Below are positions 6,983 through 13,000 of a DNA stretch of 13,000 bases, piece after piece. Origin of the DNA: Clostridiales bacterium (GTDB taxonomy: Bacteria; Bacillota; Clostridia; Oscillospirales; Oscillospiraceae). The notes beneath the pieces are model-generated. The model searched no databases. It saw only the letters and a program-made list of their open reading frames with translations, and had not been told where the DNA came from. Position 1 is the stretch's first letter. Each line of letters starts with the position of its first letter. A program made the position numbers and the translations under genes. The DNA is taken from contig SFPN01000039.1 of NCBI GenBank assembly GCA_004551945.1, positions 1 through 13,000 on the forward strand. Reading direction: 5' to 3'.

Positions 6983-7017
6983 CTTTGACAAAAATTTCCA
7001 GGAATAAGCAGTATAAT
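6983..7017 (+). promoter_or_regulatory. spoIIA operon promoter with overlapping Spo0A-box-like site
   Basis: TTGACA (6985-6990) and a perfect TATAAT (7012-7017) are 21 bases apart, too far for ordinary sigma-A use. CTTTGACAAAA (6983-6993) matches the reverse complement of the Spo0A box (TTTTGTCGAAA) at 9 of 11 positions and covers the -35. Long-spacer sigma-A promoters activated by Spo0A at the -35 are known from B. subtilis spoIIG and spoIIE. I see no sigma-H pair (AGGAWWT with GAAT), although AGGAATAA occurs at 7000-7007 without a partner. Confidence 0.55.
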
Positions 7018-7055
7018 CGCCGTGTACCGGACAAGCTGGTACACGGCGATTTTTT
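7017..7055 (+). terminator. Perfect hairpin plus T run across the spoIIA start site
   Basis: TCGCCGTGTACC (7017-7028) pairs perfectly with 7038-7049 across a nine-base loop, followed by six T (7050-7055). It looks like an intrinsic terminator for read-through from the upstream sigma cluster. A transcript starting near 7024 from the spoIIA promoter would lack most of the left arm and keep only about five base pairs. Alternatively the inverted repeat is an operator. Confidence 0.7.
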
Positions 7056-7087
7056 GTAACTTACCTCAGCAAGGAGGGTCACCTTTT

Positions 7088-7393
7088 ATGTCTGTCGCCT
7101 ACACCACCCACAACCGCATGCTCACCGTCGCCCTGAAGGGGGACATCGACCACCACCGGGTCAAGGGCCTCATCCGGGACCTGGAGCGGGAAATCGACGA
7201 GGTCCTCCCCCGCCAGCTCATCGTGGACTGCGCGGGGCTGACCTTTATGGACTCCTCCGGCATCGCGGTGCTTCTCCGCCTGTGGCAGCGGATGGAGGAG
7301 CTGGAGGGCACCATCCAGGTCATCGGCCTGCCCGACCAGCCCGCCCGGGTCCTCCGGGCCGCCGGCCTCCAGCGGCTCTTCCCGCTGGAATAA
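7088..7393 (+). CDS. spoIIAA: Anti-sigma-F factor antagonist SpoIIAA
   Basis: This 101-residue protein is a single STAS domain. In its unphosphorylated form it binds SpoIIAB and frees sigma-F in the forespore; SpoIIAB inactivates it by phosphorylating a serine. The site is in FMDSSGIAVLL: S56 aligns with Ser58 of B. subtilis SpoIIAA. GDIDHHRV (18-25) matches the conserved GELDHH segment. The length is slightly shorter than the 117 of B. subtilis because the C-terminal tail is missing, which leaves the STAS fold intact. The ATG at 7088 lies ten bases after AAGGAGG (7071-7077); in-frame codons upstream fall inside the hairpin region. It is the first gene of the spoIIA operon. Confidence 0.95.
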   Translation: MSVAYTTHNRMLTVALKGDIDHHRVKGLIRDLEREIDEVLPRQLIVDCAGLTFMDSSGIAVLLRLWQRMEELEGTIQVIGLPDQPARVLRAAGLQRLFPLE

Positions 7394-7413
7394 AGAAAGG
7401 AGGCGTACATACC

Positions 7414-7866
7414 ATGCGTACCATCAAATACACCAACCAGGTCTCCCTGGTCTTCCCCTCCCGGTCCGCCAACGAGGCCTTCACCCGGTCGGCCGCCGCC
7501 GCCTTCGCCGCCCAGCTGGACCCCACCCTGGACGAGCTGGGCGACATCAAAACCGCCGTCAGCGAGGCGGTTACCAACGCCATCGTCCACGCCTACCCGG
7601 ACTCGTTGGGGAAGGTAGAGCTGAAGCTCCGCCTCTACCCCGGCAACGAGCTGGAGATCATCGTCCGGGACTGGGGGGTGGGCATCCCCGACATTGAAAA
7701 GGCCCGCACCCCCCTCTTTACCACCGGCAACGAGGAACGGTCGGGCATGGGTTTTACCATCATGGAGAGCTTTATGGATTCCCTCAAGGTCAAGTCCGCG
7801 CCGGGAAAGGGCACCACCGTCACCATGCGCAGGCGCATTGCCCTGCGGGCAGGGGGTAAGGTTTGA
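7414..7866 (+). CDS. spoIIAB: Anti-sigma-F factor and serine kinase SpoIIAB
   Basis: This is a 150-residue GHKL-fold protein. It binds and inhibits sigma-F and uses ATP to phosphorylate SpoIIAA. The ATP-site motifs are intact: the N box EAVTNAIVHAYP with N55, the G1 box DWGVGIPD (86-93), and the G2 region with RSGMGFTIM (109-117). The length is the usual one for SpoIIAB. The ATG at 7414 follows AAAGGAGG (7396-7403) and is 20 bases after spoIIAA. Its TGA stop overlaps the TTG start of sigF, so kinase and sigma factor are translationally coupled, which would help keep their ratio fixed. Confidence 0.96.
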   Translation: MRTIKYTNQVSLVFPSRSANEAFTRSAAAAFAAQLDPTLDELGDIKTAVSEAVTNAIVHAYPDSLGKVELKLRLYPGNELEIIVRDWGVGIPDIEKARTPLFTTGNEERSGMGFTIMESFMDSLKVKSAPGKGTTVTMRRRIALRAGGKV

Positions 7867-8579
7867 TTCCAGCCGGCACCAGGACGCTGATTCAGGCCGC
7901 CCAGGCGGGGGACCAGGAGGCCTGCCAGCGGCTGGTGGAGGAGAACACCGGCCTCATCTGGAGCGTGGTCAAGCGCTACACCCGCCGGGGCGTGGACAGC
8001 GAGGACCTGTACCAGCTGGGGTGCCTGGGGTTTCTCAAGGCGGTTCAGGGGTTCGACACCGGGTTCGGCACCCAGTTTTCCACCTACGCCGTGCCCAAAA
8101 TCGCCGGGGAGATCCGGCGGTTTCTCCGGGACGACGGCATGGTGAAGGTGGGCCGGGGGATGAAGGAGCAGGCCCTTGCCATCTACCGGGCCCGCACCAG
8201 GCTCATGGAGGAGCTGGGCCGGGAGCCTGCCCTGTCAGAGCTGGCCCAGGCCACAGGGCTGACCCCCGAGGACATTGCCGCCGCCGACCTGGCCTCCGCC
8301 TCCGTCGCCTCTCTTCAGGCGGAGTCCGGGGAGACGGGGTTACAGCTGGAGGGGGTCCTGGGTAGCGAATCCCCAGAGGAGGGGCTGGTGGAGCGAGTGG
8401 CCCTGCGCACTGCCATCGACCACCTGCCGGAGCGGGAACGGAAGCTCATCCTCCTGCGGTATTACAAGGGGCTGACCCAGGACAAGACCGCGAAAATTTT
8501 AGGCATCAGCCAGGTTCAGGTGTCCCGGCTGGAGAAGAAGGCCATTCAGTTTTTAAGGTGGGAGCTGACGGCGGAGTAG
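7863..8579 (+). CDS. sigF: Forespore sigma factor sigma-F
   Basis: This is a 238-residue sporulation sigma factor that starts the forespore programme. Region 2 is at about 10-92 (AAQAGDQEACQRLVEENTGL, DLYQLGCLGFLKAVQGFD, FSTYAVPKIAGEIRRFLRDDG). Region 3 is at about 93-145 (GREPALSELAQATGLTPEDI). Region 4 is at about 185-235 (LPERERKLILLRYYKGLTQ, KILGISQVQVSRLEKKA). The start is a TTG at 7863 whose TGA overlaps the spoIIAB stop. AGGGGG (7851-7856) lies six bases upstream, and the next residues fit the family's N-terminus, so no later start is needed. The operon ends here; no spoVA genes follow, only a hairpin and a convergent gene. Confidence 0.96.
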   Translation: MIPAGTRTLIQAAQAGDQEACQRLVEENTGLIWSVVKRYTRRGVDSEDLYQLGCLGFLKAVQGFDTGFGTQFSTYAVPKIAGEIRRFLRDDGMVKVGRGMKEQALAIYRARTRLMEELGREPALSELAQATGLTPEDIAAADLASASVASLQAESGETGLQLEGVLGSESPEEGLVERVALRTAIDHLPERERKLILLRYYKGLTQDKTAKILGISQVQVSRLEKKAIQFLRWELTAE

Positions 8580-8582
8580 CGC

Positions 8583-8618
8583 CTCCTTGGCTCCCCCTCT
8601 GGGGGAGCCAAGGAGTTT
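8583..8618. terminator. Hairpin between sigF and gluQ
   Basis: A perfect 15-bp stem pairs 8583-8597 with 8601-8615 across a three-base loop. Only three T follow on the plus strand and none usefully on the minus strand. Its position between convergent genes suggests a shared terminator, but the weak T run leaves open a dispersed palindromic repeat. Confidence 0.65.
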
Positions 8619-8626
8619 CGGTGGGT

Positions 8627-9586
8627 TCACTGCTTTTTCCAGCTGATTTCCGGTGGCTCCCGGTCCTGGGTGCCTACCTTCTCCCAGGAAAACGCCTTCA
8701 CCAGATCGTAGGGCCGCACCGGCTCCGGGCGGTCGATGAGGCCGGCGGTGTAGGCCAGCAGGCCGGTGAGCTGTTCCGGTGTGGTTTTCTGGCGGAGTAC
8801 CCCCATGTCCAGATCCCGGTCCCGCTTGGAAAGGCGACGGCCGTCGGGACTGCACAGCAGGGGGGCGTGGCAATAGGCCGGGGGCTCATAGCCCAGCTTC
8901 CCCATGAGCCAGATCTGCCGGGGCGTGGAGGACAGCAAATCCCACCCCCGGACCACCCGGGTGATTCCCATGCGGCCGTCGTCCTCCGCCACCGCCAGCT
9001 GGTAGGCGTAGACCCCGTCGGACCGACGGAGGATAAAGTCCCCGCAGTCCCGGGAGAGGAGCTCAGACTGGGGACCGAAATTTCCGTCAACAAATGCAAT
9101 GGTTTCCTCCGGCACGGCCACCCGCCACGCCGGTCTCCGGCCGCTCTGCTCCAGGGCGGCTTTTTCCCGGGCAGAAAGGGACCGGCACCGGCCCGAATAC
9201 ACCCGGGCGCCGTCGGAGGCGTGGGGGGCAGAGGCCGCCAGCAGCTCCTTCCGGCTGCAATAGCAGGGGTAAACCAGGCCCTCACGGGCCAGCTTATGAA
9301 AGGCTTCCTCATAATAGGCGGTGCGGCTGCTCTGGCAGAAGTCCGGCTTATCCGCCTGCCAGCCCAGGTCCCAGTCCAGGCCCAGCCACCGTAAGTCGTC
9401 GGCCAGCTGAAGGGTGTACTCCGGCCTGCACCGGTCCGGGTCCAGGTCCTCCATCCGCAGGAGCATCTCACCCCCCAGGCTGCGCACGTCCAGCCAGGCC
9501 AGCAGAGCCGCAAAGAGGTTCCCCAGGTGCATCCGTCCGCTGGGGCTGGGCGCAAAGCGCCCCCGAATGGGTTTTGTCTGGTTCAT
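8627..9586 (-). CDS. gluQ: Glutamyl-Q tRNA(Asp) synthetase
   Basis: This is a 319-residue paralogue of the glutamyl-tRNA synthetase catalytic core without an anticodon-binding domain. It attaches glutamate to the queuosine base at position 34 of tRNA-Asp. The HIGH-like motif is HLGN (20-23) after RFAPSPSGR. The zinc site has C108, C110, Y130 and C134, the spacing expected for GluQ-RS (CxC...YxxxC). The KMSKS-like motif is RLSKR (251-255). The length is close to the roughly 300 residues of E. coli YadB. The ATG (9586-9584) follows AAGGAGG (9601-9595) by eight bases; the reading frame continues upstream, but those codons overlap the promoter region. It runs convergently to sigF and divergently from the gene at 9714. 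Confidence 0.93.
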   Translation of the reverse strand: MNQTKPIRGRFAPSPSGRMHLGNLFAALLAWLDVRSLGGEMLLRMEDLDPDRCRPEYTLQLADDLRWLGLDWDLGWQADKPDFCQSSRTAYYEEAFHKLAREGLVYPCYCSRKELLAASAPHASDGARVYSGRCRSLSAREKAALEQSGRRPAWRVAVPEETIAFVDGNFGPQSELLSRDCGDFILRRSDGVYAYQLAVAEDDGRMGITRVVRGWDLLSSTPRQIWLMGKLGYEPPAYCHAPLLCSPDGRRLSKRDRDLDMGVLRQKTTPEQLTGLLAYTAGLIDRPEPVRPYDLVKAFSWEKVGTQDREPPEISWKKQ

Positions 9587-9609
9587 GGTCTCCCCCTCCT
9601 TTCTGGGGT

Positions 9610-9639
9610 ATTGTAGCACAAAGGAGCGGACCGGCACAA
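9610..9639 (-). promoter_or_regulatory. Promoter of gluQ
   Basis: On the minus strand TTGTGC (9639-9634), an 18-base spacer and TACAAT (9615-9610) form a sigma-A-like promoter. TGC directly before the -10 gives an extended -10 (TGnTACAAT). The predicted start lies only a few bases ahead of the ribosome binding site, so the leader is very short. Confidence 0.5.
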
Positions 9640-9645
9640 GGATTC

Positions 9646-9674
9646 TTGCTATCTCAACGGGTTTATAGTACAAT
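9646..9674 (+). promoter_or_regulatory. Promoter of the 9714-11100 unit
   Basis: TTGCTA (9646-9651) and TACAAT (9669-9674) are 17 bases apart, a good sigma-A promoter, with a start near 9681. It is divergent from the gluQ promoter. Confidence 0.6.
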
Positions 9675-9713
9675 AATTCCGTACCGGCCGCCCCGTGACG
9701 AAAGGAGCCTCCC

Positions 9714-10595
9714 ATGAAAGCACGTCTTCCCGTCCTTCTCGCCGCCCTTTCCTGCGTGCTCACCCTGGTCTGCCTGGTGGAGATCGCCAGCCTGAAAAGC
9801 CAGCTGGCCCAGGTGGAAAACGCGGTGGTCAGCAACGTAAGCCACGTCACCAGCCAGGTGGGCAGCATCTCCGCCCAGGTGGACGAGGCCCTGACCCGGC
9901 AGGCCAGCATTCTCGCTTCCAGCGACTGGTCCTTCGGCCAGGCCGACCTGGAGACTTACACGGCTCCCCTGACCTTCACCGCCGTGCCCAAGGAACAGAC
10001 CCCCGGGGTCACCACCGCCGCCCTGGTCTGCGGCGGCCAGACCTACCCCATGACCGCCGGAGAGGACGGCAGCTTTTCCGTCACCGTGGACCTGCCCCTG
10101 TTTGAAGAGATGACCCTTCAGCGGGTGATCTTCTCAGAAAACGGGCAGCAGCGGGCGGAGGCTTTGGAGATTGCGGACACCCCCTTCTATTCCTGCCTCA
10201 CCATCCCCAGCACCAGCAGCATGCTGGACTGCCAGCTGGAAAAGGAGACGATGCAGATCGAGGGTTCCCTAATCTTTGACGGGCTCAGCCGGGAAAACGG
10301 CAAGTCCCTGACTCTGGTGGCGGAGGTCAACGGCGAGGAAACCGCCCGGGTCCCGGTCCCGCTGAATTTTGATTCCTATTATCTGACAGAGGTTCCTGTG
10401 CAGGCGGAGGTTTCCGTCCCCGCCGAGTCCACCCTCACCCTGTACGCGGAGGTGGAGGACGCCAACGGGCTGCGCTACCGCAGCTTCCTGGATGAGATCG
10501 ACACCACCGGAAATGACGCAGGGAATGCCCTCTGTACGCCGGCCCTGTCCATTTATGACAGCCGGGGCAGCCTCCTCTGGTCAGAAGAGTATTAA
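9714..10595 (+). CDS. Anchored extracytoplasmic protein of unknown function
   Basis: This encodes 293 residues from an ATG six bases after AAAGGAG (9701-9707). Residues 5-24 form one N-terminal membrane anchor or signal. A heptad-like stretch from about 26 to 62 (SLKSQLAQVENAV...SQVGSISAQVDEAL) suggests a short coiled coil. The rest is rich in beta strands, with two or three repeating segments of about 80-90 residues (around 78-155, 165-255 and the end) that read like Ig-type sandwich domains. There is no lipobox, LPXTG or catalytic motif. I do not recognise the family. It heads a likely two-gene unit, 22 bases before the YbaK-like gene, but nothing suggests a shared function. Confidence 0.8.
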   Translation: MKARLPVLLAALSCVLTLVCLVEIASLKSQLAQVENAVVSNVSHVTSQVGSISAQVDEALTRQASILASSDWSFGQADLETYTAPLTFTAVPKEQTPGVTTAALVCGGQTYPMTAGEDGSFSVTVDLPLFEEMTLQRVIFSENGQQRAEALEIADTPFYSCLTIPSTSSMLDCQLEKETMQIEGSLIFDGLSRENGKSLTLVAEVNGEETARVPVPLNFDSYYLTEVPVQAEVSVPAESTLTLYAEVEDANGLRYRSFLDEIDTTGNDAGNALCTPALSIYDSRGSLLWSEEY

Positions 10596-10617
10596 AGAGA
10601 AAGAAGGAACTTCCCCT

Positions 10618-11100
10618 ATGTCCATTGCAGCAGTTCGTTCCTATTTTGCCCAGTTCGGCATGGAAAACCAGGTCCTGGAGTTTGACGTCTCCAGCGCCAC
10701 CGTGGAGCTGGCCGCCCAGGCGGTGGGGGTGATCCCCGCCCGGATCGCCAAGTCCCTGTCCTTTAAGGTGGACGGCAAGGCCATCCTCATCATCACCGCC
10801 GGAGACGCCAAGGTGGACAACGTCAAGTTCAAGAGCTTCTTCCACACCAAGGCCAAGATGCTCACCCCCGACGAGGTGGTGGAGCTGGTGGGTCACGCCA
10901 TCGGCGGGGTCTGCCCCTTCGGCATCAAGGAGGGTGTGGACGTCTATCTGGACGTTTCCCTCCGCCGGTTCGACACGGTCTTTCCCGCTGCCGGCAGCGG
11001 CAGCAGCGCCATCCAGCTCACCTGCGACCAGCTGGAGCAGTACGCCTGCGGCTTCCGGGGCTGGGGCGACTTCTGCAAGGGCTGGCAGGAAACCCCCTGA
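10618..11100 (+). CDS. YbaK/ProX-type aminoacyl-tRNA deacylase
   Basis: This is a 160-residue cytoplasmic protein of the YbaK/EbsC family, which hydrolyses mischarged tRNAs, typically Cys- or Ala-tRNA-Pro, or related pairs. Supporting motifs are RIAKSLSFK (42-50), whose K45 matches the conserved catalytic-site lysine, and the glycine-rich GGVCPFGIKEGVDVYLD near 95-112, the family's conserved GGxxPFG segment. The whole protein is one deacylase domain of normal length. The ATG at 10618 follows AAGGA (10604-10608) by nine bases. The exact substrate cannot be told from sequence, so I leave the symbol blank. It is followed by the terminator at 11110. Confidence 0.9.
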   Translation: MSIAAVRSYFAQFGMENQVLEFDVSSATVELAAQAVGVIPARIAKSLSFKVDGKAILIITAGDAKVDNVKFKSFFHTKAKMLTPDEVVELVGHAIGGVCPFGIKEGVDVYLDVSLRRFDTVFPAAGSGSSAIQLTCDQLEQYACGFRGWGDFCKGWQETP

Positions 11101-11109
11101 TTTTTGTGC

Positions 11110-11142
11110 AAAAAAAGCCGCTGCTGACGCAGCGGCTTTTTT
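11110..11142. terminator. Bidirectional terminator
   Basis: GCCGCTGC (11117-11124) pairs with GCAGCGGC (11129-11136) across TGAC, flanked by seven A on the left and six T on the right. It can therefore end transcripts on both strands: the YbaK-like gene from the left and the symporter gene from the right. Confidence 0.93.
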
Positions 11143-11173
11143 ATTTGGTGTTTTGGGGCAGATCCGGCTGGAA

Positions 11174-12589
11174 TCAGTCGAATTCCTTATGCCGGTTGTT
11201 GAAGTAGTCCTTGGTCTCCTTGACCACAACACCGGACAGACCAACCAGAGCAATCAGGTTGGGGATAGCCATCAGGCCGTTCAGAGTGTCGGCGATGTCC
11301 CAGGCCAGGGTCAGGTCCATGGTAGCGCCCACAATGATGATGATGACGAAAATAACCTGATAGGGTCTGATTGCCTTGGGCCCGAACAGGAACTCGCAGC
11401 AGCGGGTGCCGTACAGGGACCAGGACAGAACGGTGGAGAATGCGAACAGTGCCAGGCAGAGAGCAATGATGATAGAGCCGCCCTTCATGCCGAAGACGGT
11501 ACCCAGAGCAGCTGCGTTCAGGGAGGTATCGCCCTTGACGCCGTACTCCATCATGCCGTTCAGGCCGCCAGCATAGAAGCCGCACAGAACGGTCACGCCG
11601 GACAGGGTGCAGATGACGATGGTGTCCATGAAGACTTCGAAGATACCATACAGGCCCTGACGGACAGGATCCTTTTCAGAGGTAGCAGCGTGAGCCATAG
11701 GAGCGGAGCCCAGGCCGGCCTCGTTGGAGAACACGCCGCGCTTGACGCCCCAGGTGATGCACAGCATCATGGAGCCGACTGCGCCGCCGGTTGCGCCAGC
11801 GGGAGTGAAAGCGCCCTTGAAGATGTCGCGGAAGATAGCGGGCAGGTACTCAGCGTTGTAGACAATGACACACACGCAGGCAACGATGTAAACCACGGCC
11901 ATGACGGGGACCAGCTTCTCGGTAACGGAGCCCAGACGCTTGATGCCGCCGAAGAGAACGATGGCAGCCAGGACGGCCAGGATGATACCCAGAACCAGGT
12001 TCACGGTGCTCTGAGCGGAGAATTCGGGGTTGAAAGCGGTAATCACGGTGTTGATGGAGCTGGTGATGTTGCCCACCTGCACGGCGTTGCCGATGCCGAA
12101 GGCTGCCAGGGCGCCGAAGATGCAGAAGATGGCACCCAGCCACTTCCAGCCCTTGCCCAGACCGTTCTTGATGTAATACATGGGGCCGCCGACCCAGTCA
12201 CCGTACTTGTTCCGCTCGCGGTACTTGACAGCCAGCAGAACTTCGGAGTACTTGGTACACATGCCGAAGAGGGCGGTAATCCACAGCCAGAAGATGGAGC
12301 CGGGGCCACCTAAGGTGACAGCGGCGGTGATGCCGGCGATGTTACCGGTGCCCACGGTAGCAGCCAGAGCGGTGGTAACCGCCTGGAAGGGGGTAACTTC
12401 GCCTTCCTTGGCGTCGGTCTTCTTGAACACCTTGCCGATGGTGTTCTTCAGAGCGTAGCCAAATTTGCGGAACTGGACGCCTGCGGTACGGATGGTGAGC
12501 AGAATGCCCGCGCCCACCAACAGGATCAGCATCGGGGGACCCCAAACGACGCCATTGATCGCACTATTGATACTAGCGATTAATTCCAT
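11174..12589 (-). CDS. Sodium:alanine/glycine symporter, AGCS family
   Basis: This is a 471-residue integral membrane transporter with about ten to eleven hydrophobic helices. It couples uptake of alanine or glycine to sodium (or proton) entry. ATVGTGNIAG (77-86) and the AGCS signature region LGGPGSIFWLWITALFGMCTK (93-113) are intact, as are GVKRGVFSNEAGLGSAP in the second half and the usual short cytoplasmic C-terminus. The length is typical of AlsT/DagA-type proteins. The ATG (12589-12587) follows AAGGAG (12603-12598) by eight bases. It is monocistronic, with its own promoter at 12692-12664 and the shared terminator at 11110. The first codons are AT-rich, favouring initiation. Substrate choice (alanine, glycine or glutamine) is not decided by sequence alone. 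Confidence 0.95.
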   Translation of the reverse strand: MELIASINSAINGVVWGPPMLILLVGAGILLTIRTAGVQFRKFGYALKNTIGKVFKKTDAKEGEVTPFQAVTTALAATVGTGNIAGITAAVTLGGPGSIFWLWITALFGMCTKYSEVLLAVKYRERNKYGDWVGGPMYYIKNGLGKGWKWLGAIFCIFGALAAFGIGNAVQVGNITSSINTVITAFNPEFSAQSTVNLVLGIILAVLAAIVLFGGIKRLGSVTEKLVPVMAVVYIVACVCVIVYNAEYLPAIFRDIFKGAFTPAGATGGAVGSMMLCITWGVKRGVFSNEAGLGSAPMAHAATSEKDPVRQGLYGIFEVFMDTIVICTLSGVTVLCGFYAGGLNGMMEYGVKGDTSLNAAALGTVFGMKGGSIIIALCLALFAFSTVLSWSLYGTRCCEFLFGPKAIRPYQVIFVIIIIVGATMDLTLAWDIADTLNGLMAIPNLIALVGLSGVVVKETKDYFNNRHKEFD

Positions 12590-12628
12590 GCAGATCTCTC
12601 CTTTTTTTCAATTTTGCTCTCTTTTTCG

Positions 12629-12657
12629 AGTAGGCAGCTTTCGCTGTCCGGACTACT
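12629..12657 (-). ncRNA. 5'-terminal hairpin of the symporter mRNA
   Basis: On the minus strand AGTAG (12657-12653) pairs with CTACT (12633-12629), enclosing CAGC-GAAA-GCTG (12646-12635), a GNRA-capped stem with an asymmetric internal loop TCCGGA. The predicted transcription start falls at the first base of this structure. It may stabilise the mRNA or regulate it. It does not match any riboswitch consensus I know. Confidence 0.4.
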
Positions 12658-12663
12658 GATTTA

Positions 12664-12692
12664 ACAATACCATACTCCCCCAGAAATAGCAA
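12664..12692 (-). promoter_or_regulatory. Promoter of the symporter gene
   Basis: On the minus strand TTGCTA (12692-12687) and TATTGT (12669-12664) are 17 bases apart, a reasonable sigma-A promoter. The predicted start is near 12657, giving a leader of about 68 bases. Confidence 0.6.
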
Positions 12693-12907
12693 TGGCACAA
12701 AATTCCATTTATAGAACTTTTATCAGATTCCGCCATCCGCTTTTCTCCTTTAAAGAAGATTTCCGCCGTTTTTACCATGGTCAATATCCATTTTAATTCA
12801 AATTATCCATATTGTGGAATCTATGTTTTATTGAAACACCGTTCCATTTTGCAAGGAATTCAAATTTATCCTTCTTTTTCCCAGTTATTACCACCCCTCT
12901 TCAGAAT
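12693..12907. other. AT-rich intergenic DNA
   Basis: No gene is supported in this stretch. It is markedly more AT-rich than the genes around it, with stop codons in most frames. A 27-codon minus-strand reading frame (12736-12653) with an AAAGGAG site extends from its left end into the symporter promoter and is judged fortuitous. The region probably holds upstream control DNA of the symporter. Confidence 0.4.
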
Positions 12908-12937
12908 AAATATCCCCCGGCCAAGCCGGGGGTATTT
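12908..12937. terminator. GC-rich hairpin, possible terminator of a gene beyond the edge
   Basis: CCCCCGGC (12914-12921) pairs with GCCGGGGG (12925-12932) across CAA, and AAATA/TATTT flanks can extend the stem with one bulge. A minus-strand reading frame entering from the right edge is open for 20 codons and stops with TGA at 12939-12937, directly before the hairpin, so this may terminate a gene lying mostly outside the window. The T runs are short, which lowers confidence. Confidence 0.5.
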
Positions 12938-12969
12938 CACATGCGGGCAAAGCCCTCTGTTCTTCGCGG

Positions 12970-12985
12970 ACGCGTAAACGCGTAA
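12970..12985. repeat. Tandem 8-bp repeat
   Basis: ACGCGTAA occurs twice in direct succession (12970-12977 and 12978-12985). The role is unknown, and the window ends 15 bases later. Confidence 0.6.
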
Positions 12986-13000
12986 GTGCGGCCTGTCAGC

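Noticed and set aside
7000..7017. AGGAATAA as a sigma-H -35 for spoIIA
   Set aside because: No GAAT-type -10 is found at the needed distance downstream; a sigma-A -10 and a hairpin occupy the place.
10934..12313. A 459-codon plus-strand open frame through the symporter region
   Set aside because: It runs antisense to the AGCS gene and is low-complexity (G, D, Q, H, A repeats) without recognisable domains.
12653..12736. A 27-residue minus-strand frame with a good AAAGGAG site upstream of the symporter, a possible leader peptide
   Set aside because: Its second half is the likely symporter promoter, so it would not be on that transcript. No convincing promoter of its own is visible, and its composition is that of intergenic DNA.
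1..13000. CRISPR arrays, tRNA or rRNA genes, transposases, integrases or toxin-antitoxin pairs
   Set aside because: I looked for regular repeats, cloverleaf signatures, IS-like terminal repeats and recognisable mobile or toxin proteins and saw none.

Overview
The window looks like chromosomal DNA of a GC-rich, anaerobic, endospore-forming Firmicute, most likely an Oscillospiraceae-type gut Clostridium (Flavonifractor/Lawsonibacter/Intestinimonas-like). The reasons are a T-box leader, AGGAGG-type ribosome binding sites, a complete spoIIAA-spoIIAB-sigF operon, and GC-rich codon use. This placement is inference; no marker gene here fixes the genus.

Layout. (1) 192-3790: a sigma-A promoter and a valine-type T-box leader drive a two-gene unit, a small YcxB-like membrane protein followed by valS, closed by a strong terminator. 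(2) 3800-6931: two tandem paralogous units, each an ECF-like sigma factor whose stop overlaps the start of a single-pass membrane protein that is probably its anti-sigma factor. The sigma factors are about 57% identical. The anti-sigma proteins share their cytoplasmic and membrane part but carry different extracellular domains. In the second unit the outer domain, and a following orphan gene, are strikingly AT-rich. (3) 6983-8618: the forespore sigma-F operon spoIIAA-spoIIAB-sigF, with an unusual promoter and a hairpin across its predicted transcription start. (4) 8627-9586, minus strand: gluQ. (5) 9714-11100: an anchored extracytoplasmic protein of unknown function and a YbaK-type aminoacyl-tRNA deacylase. 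(6) 11174-12692, minus strand: a sodium:alanine/glycine symporter (AGCS family) with its own promoter and a 5'-terminal hairpin. (7) 12693-13000: AT-rich non-coding DNA, a hairpin and a short tandem repeat at the edge.

Working together. valS, gluQ and the YbaK-like gene all act on tRNA charging, modification or proofreading but are in separate transcription units. The sigma/anti-sigma pairs appear to be envelope-stress or signal-sensing switches that diversified by swapping the sensor domain. The spoIIA operon is the classical partner-switch: SpoIIAB binds and inhibits sigma-F and phosphorylates SpoIIAA, and unphosphorylated SpoIIAA releases sigma-F. The points most worth a second look are the sensor swap in the tandem sigma cluster and the spoIIA control region, where a Spo0A-box-like sequence overlaps a -35 element lying 21 bp from a perfect -10.
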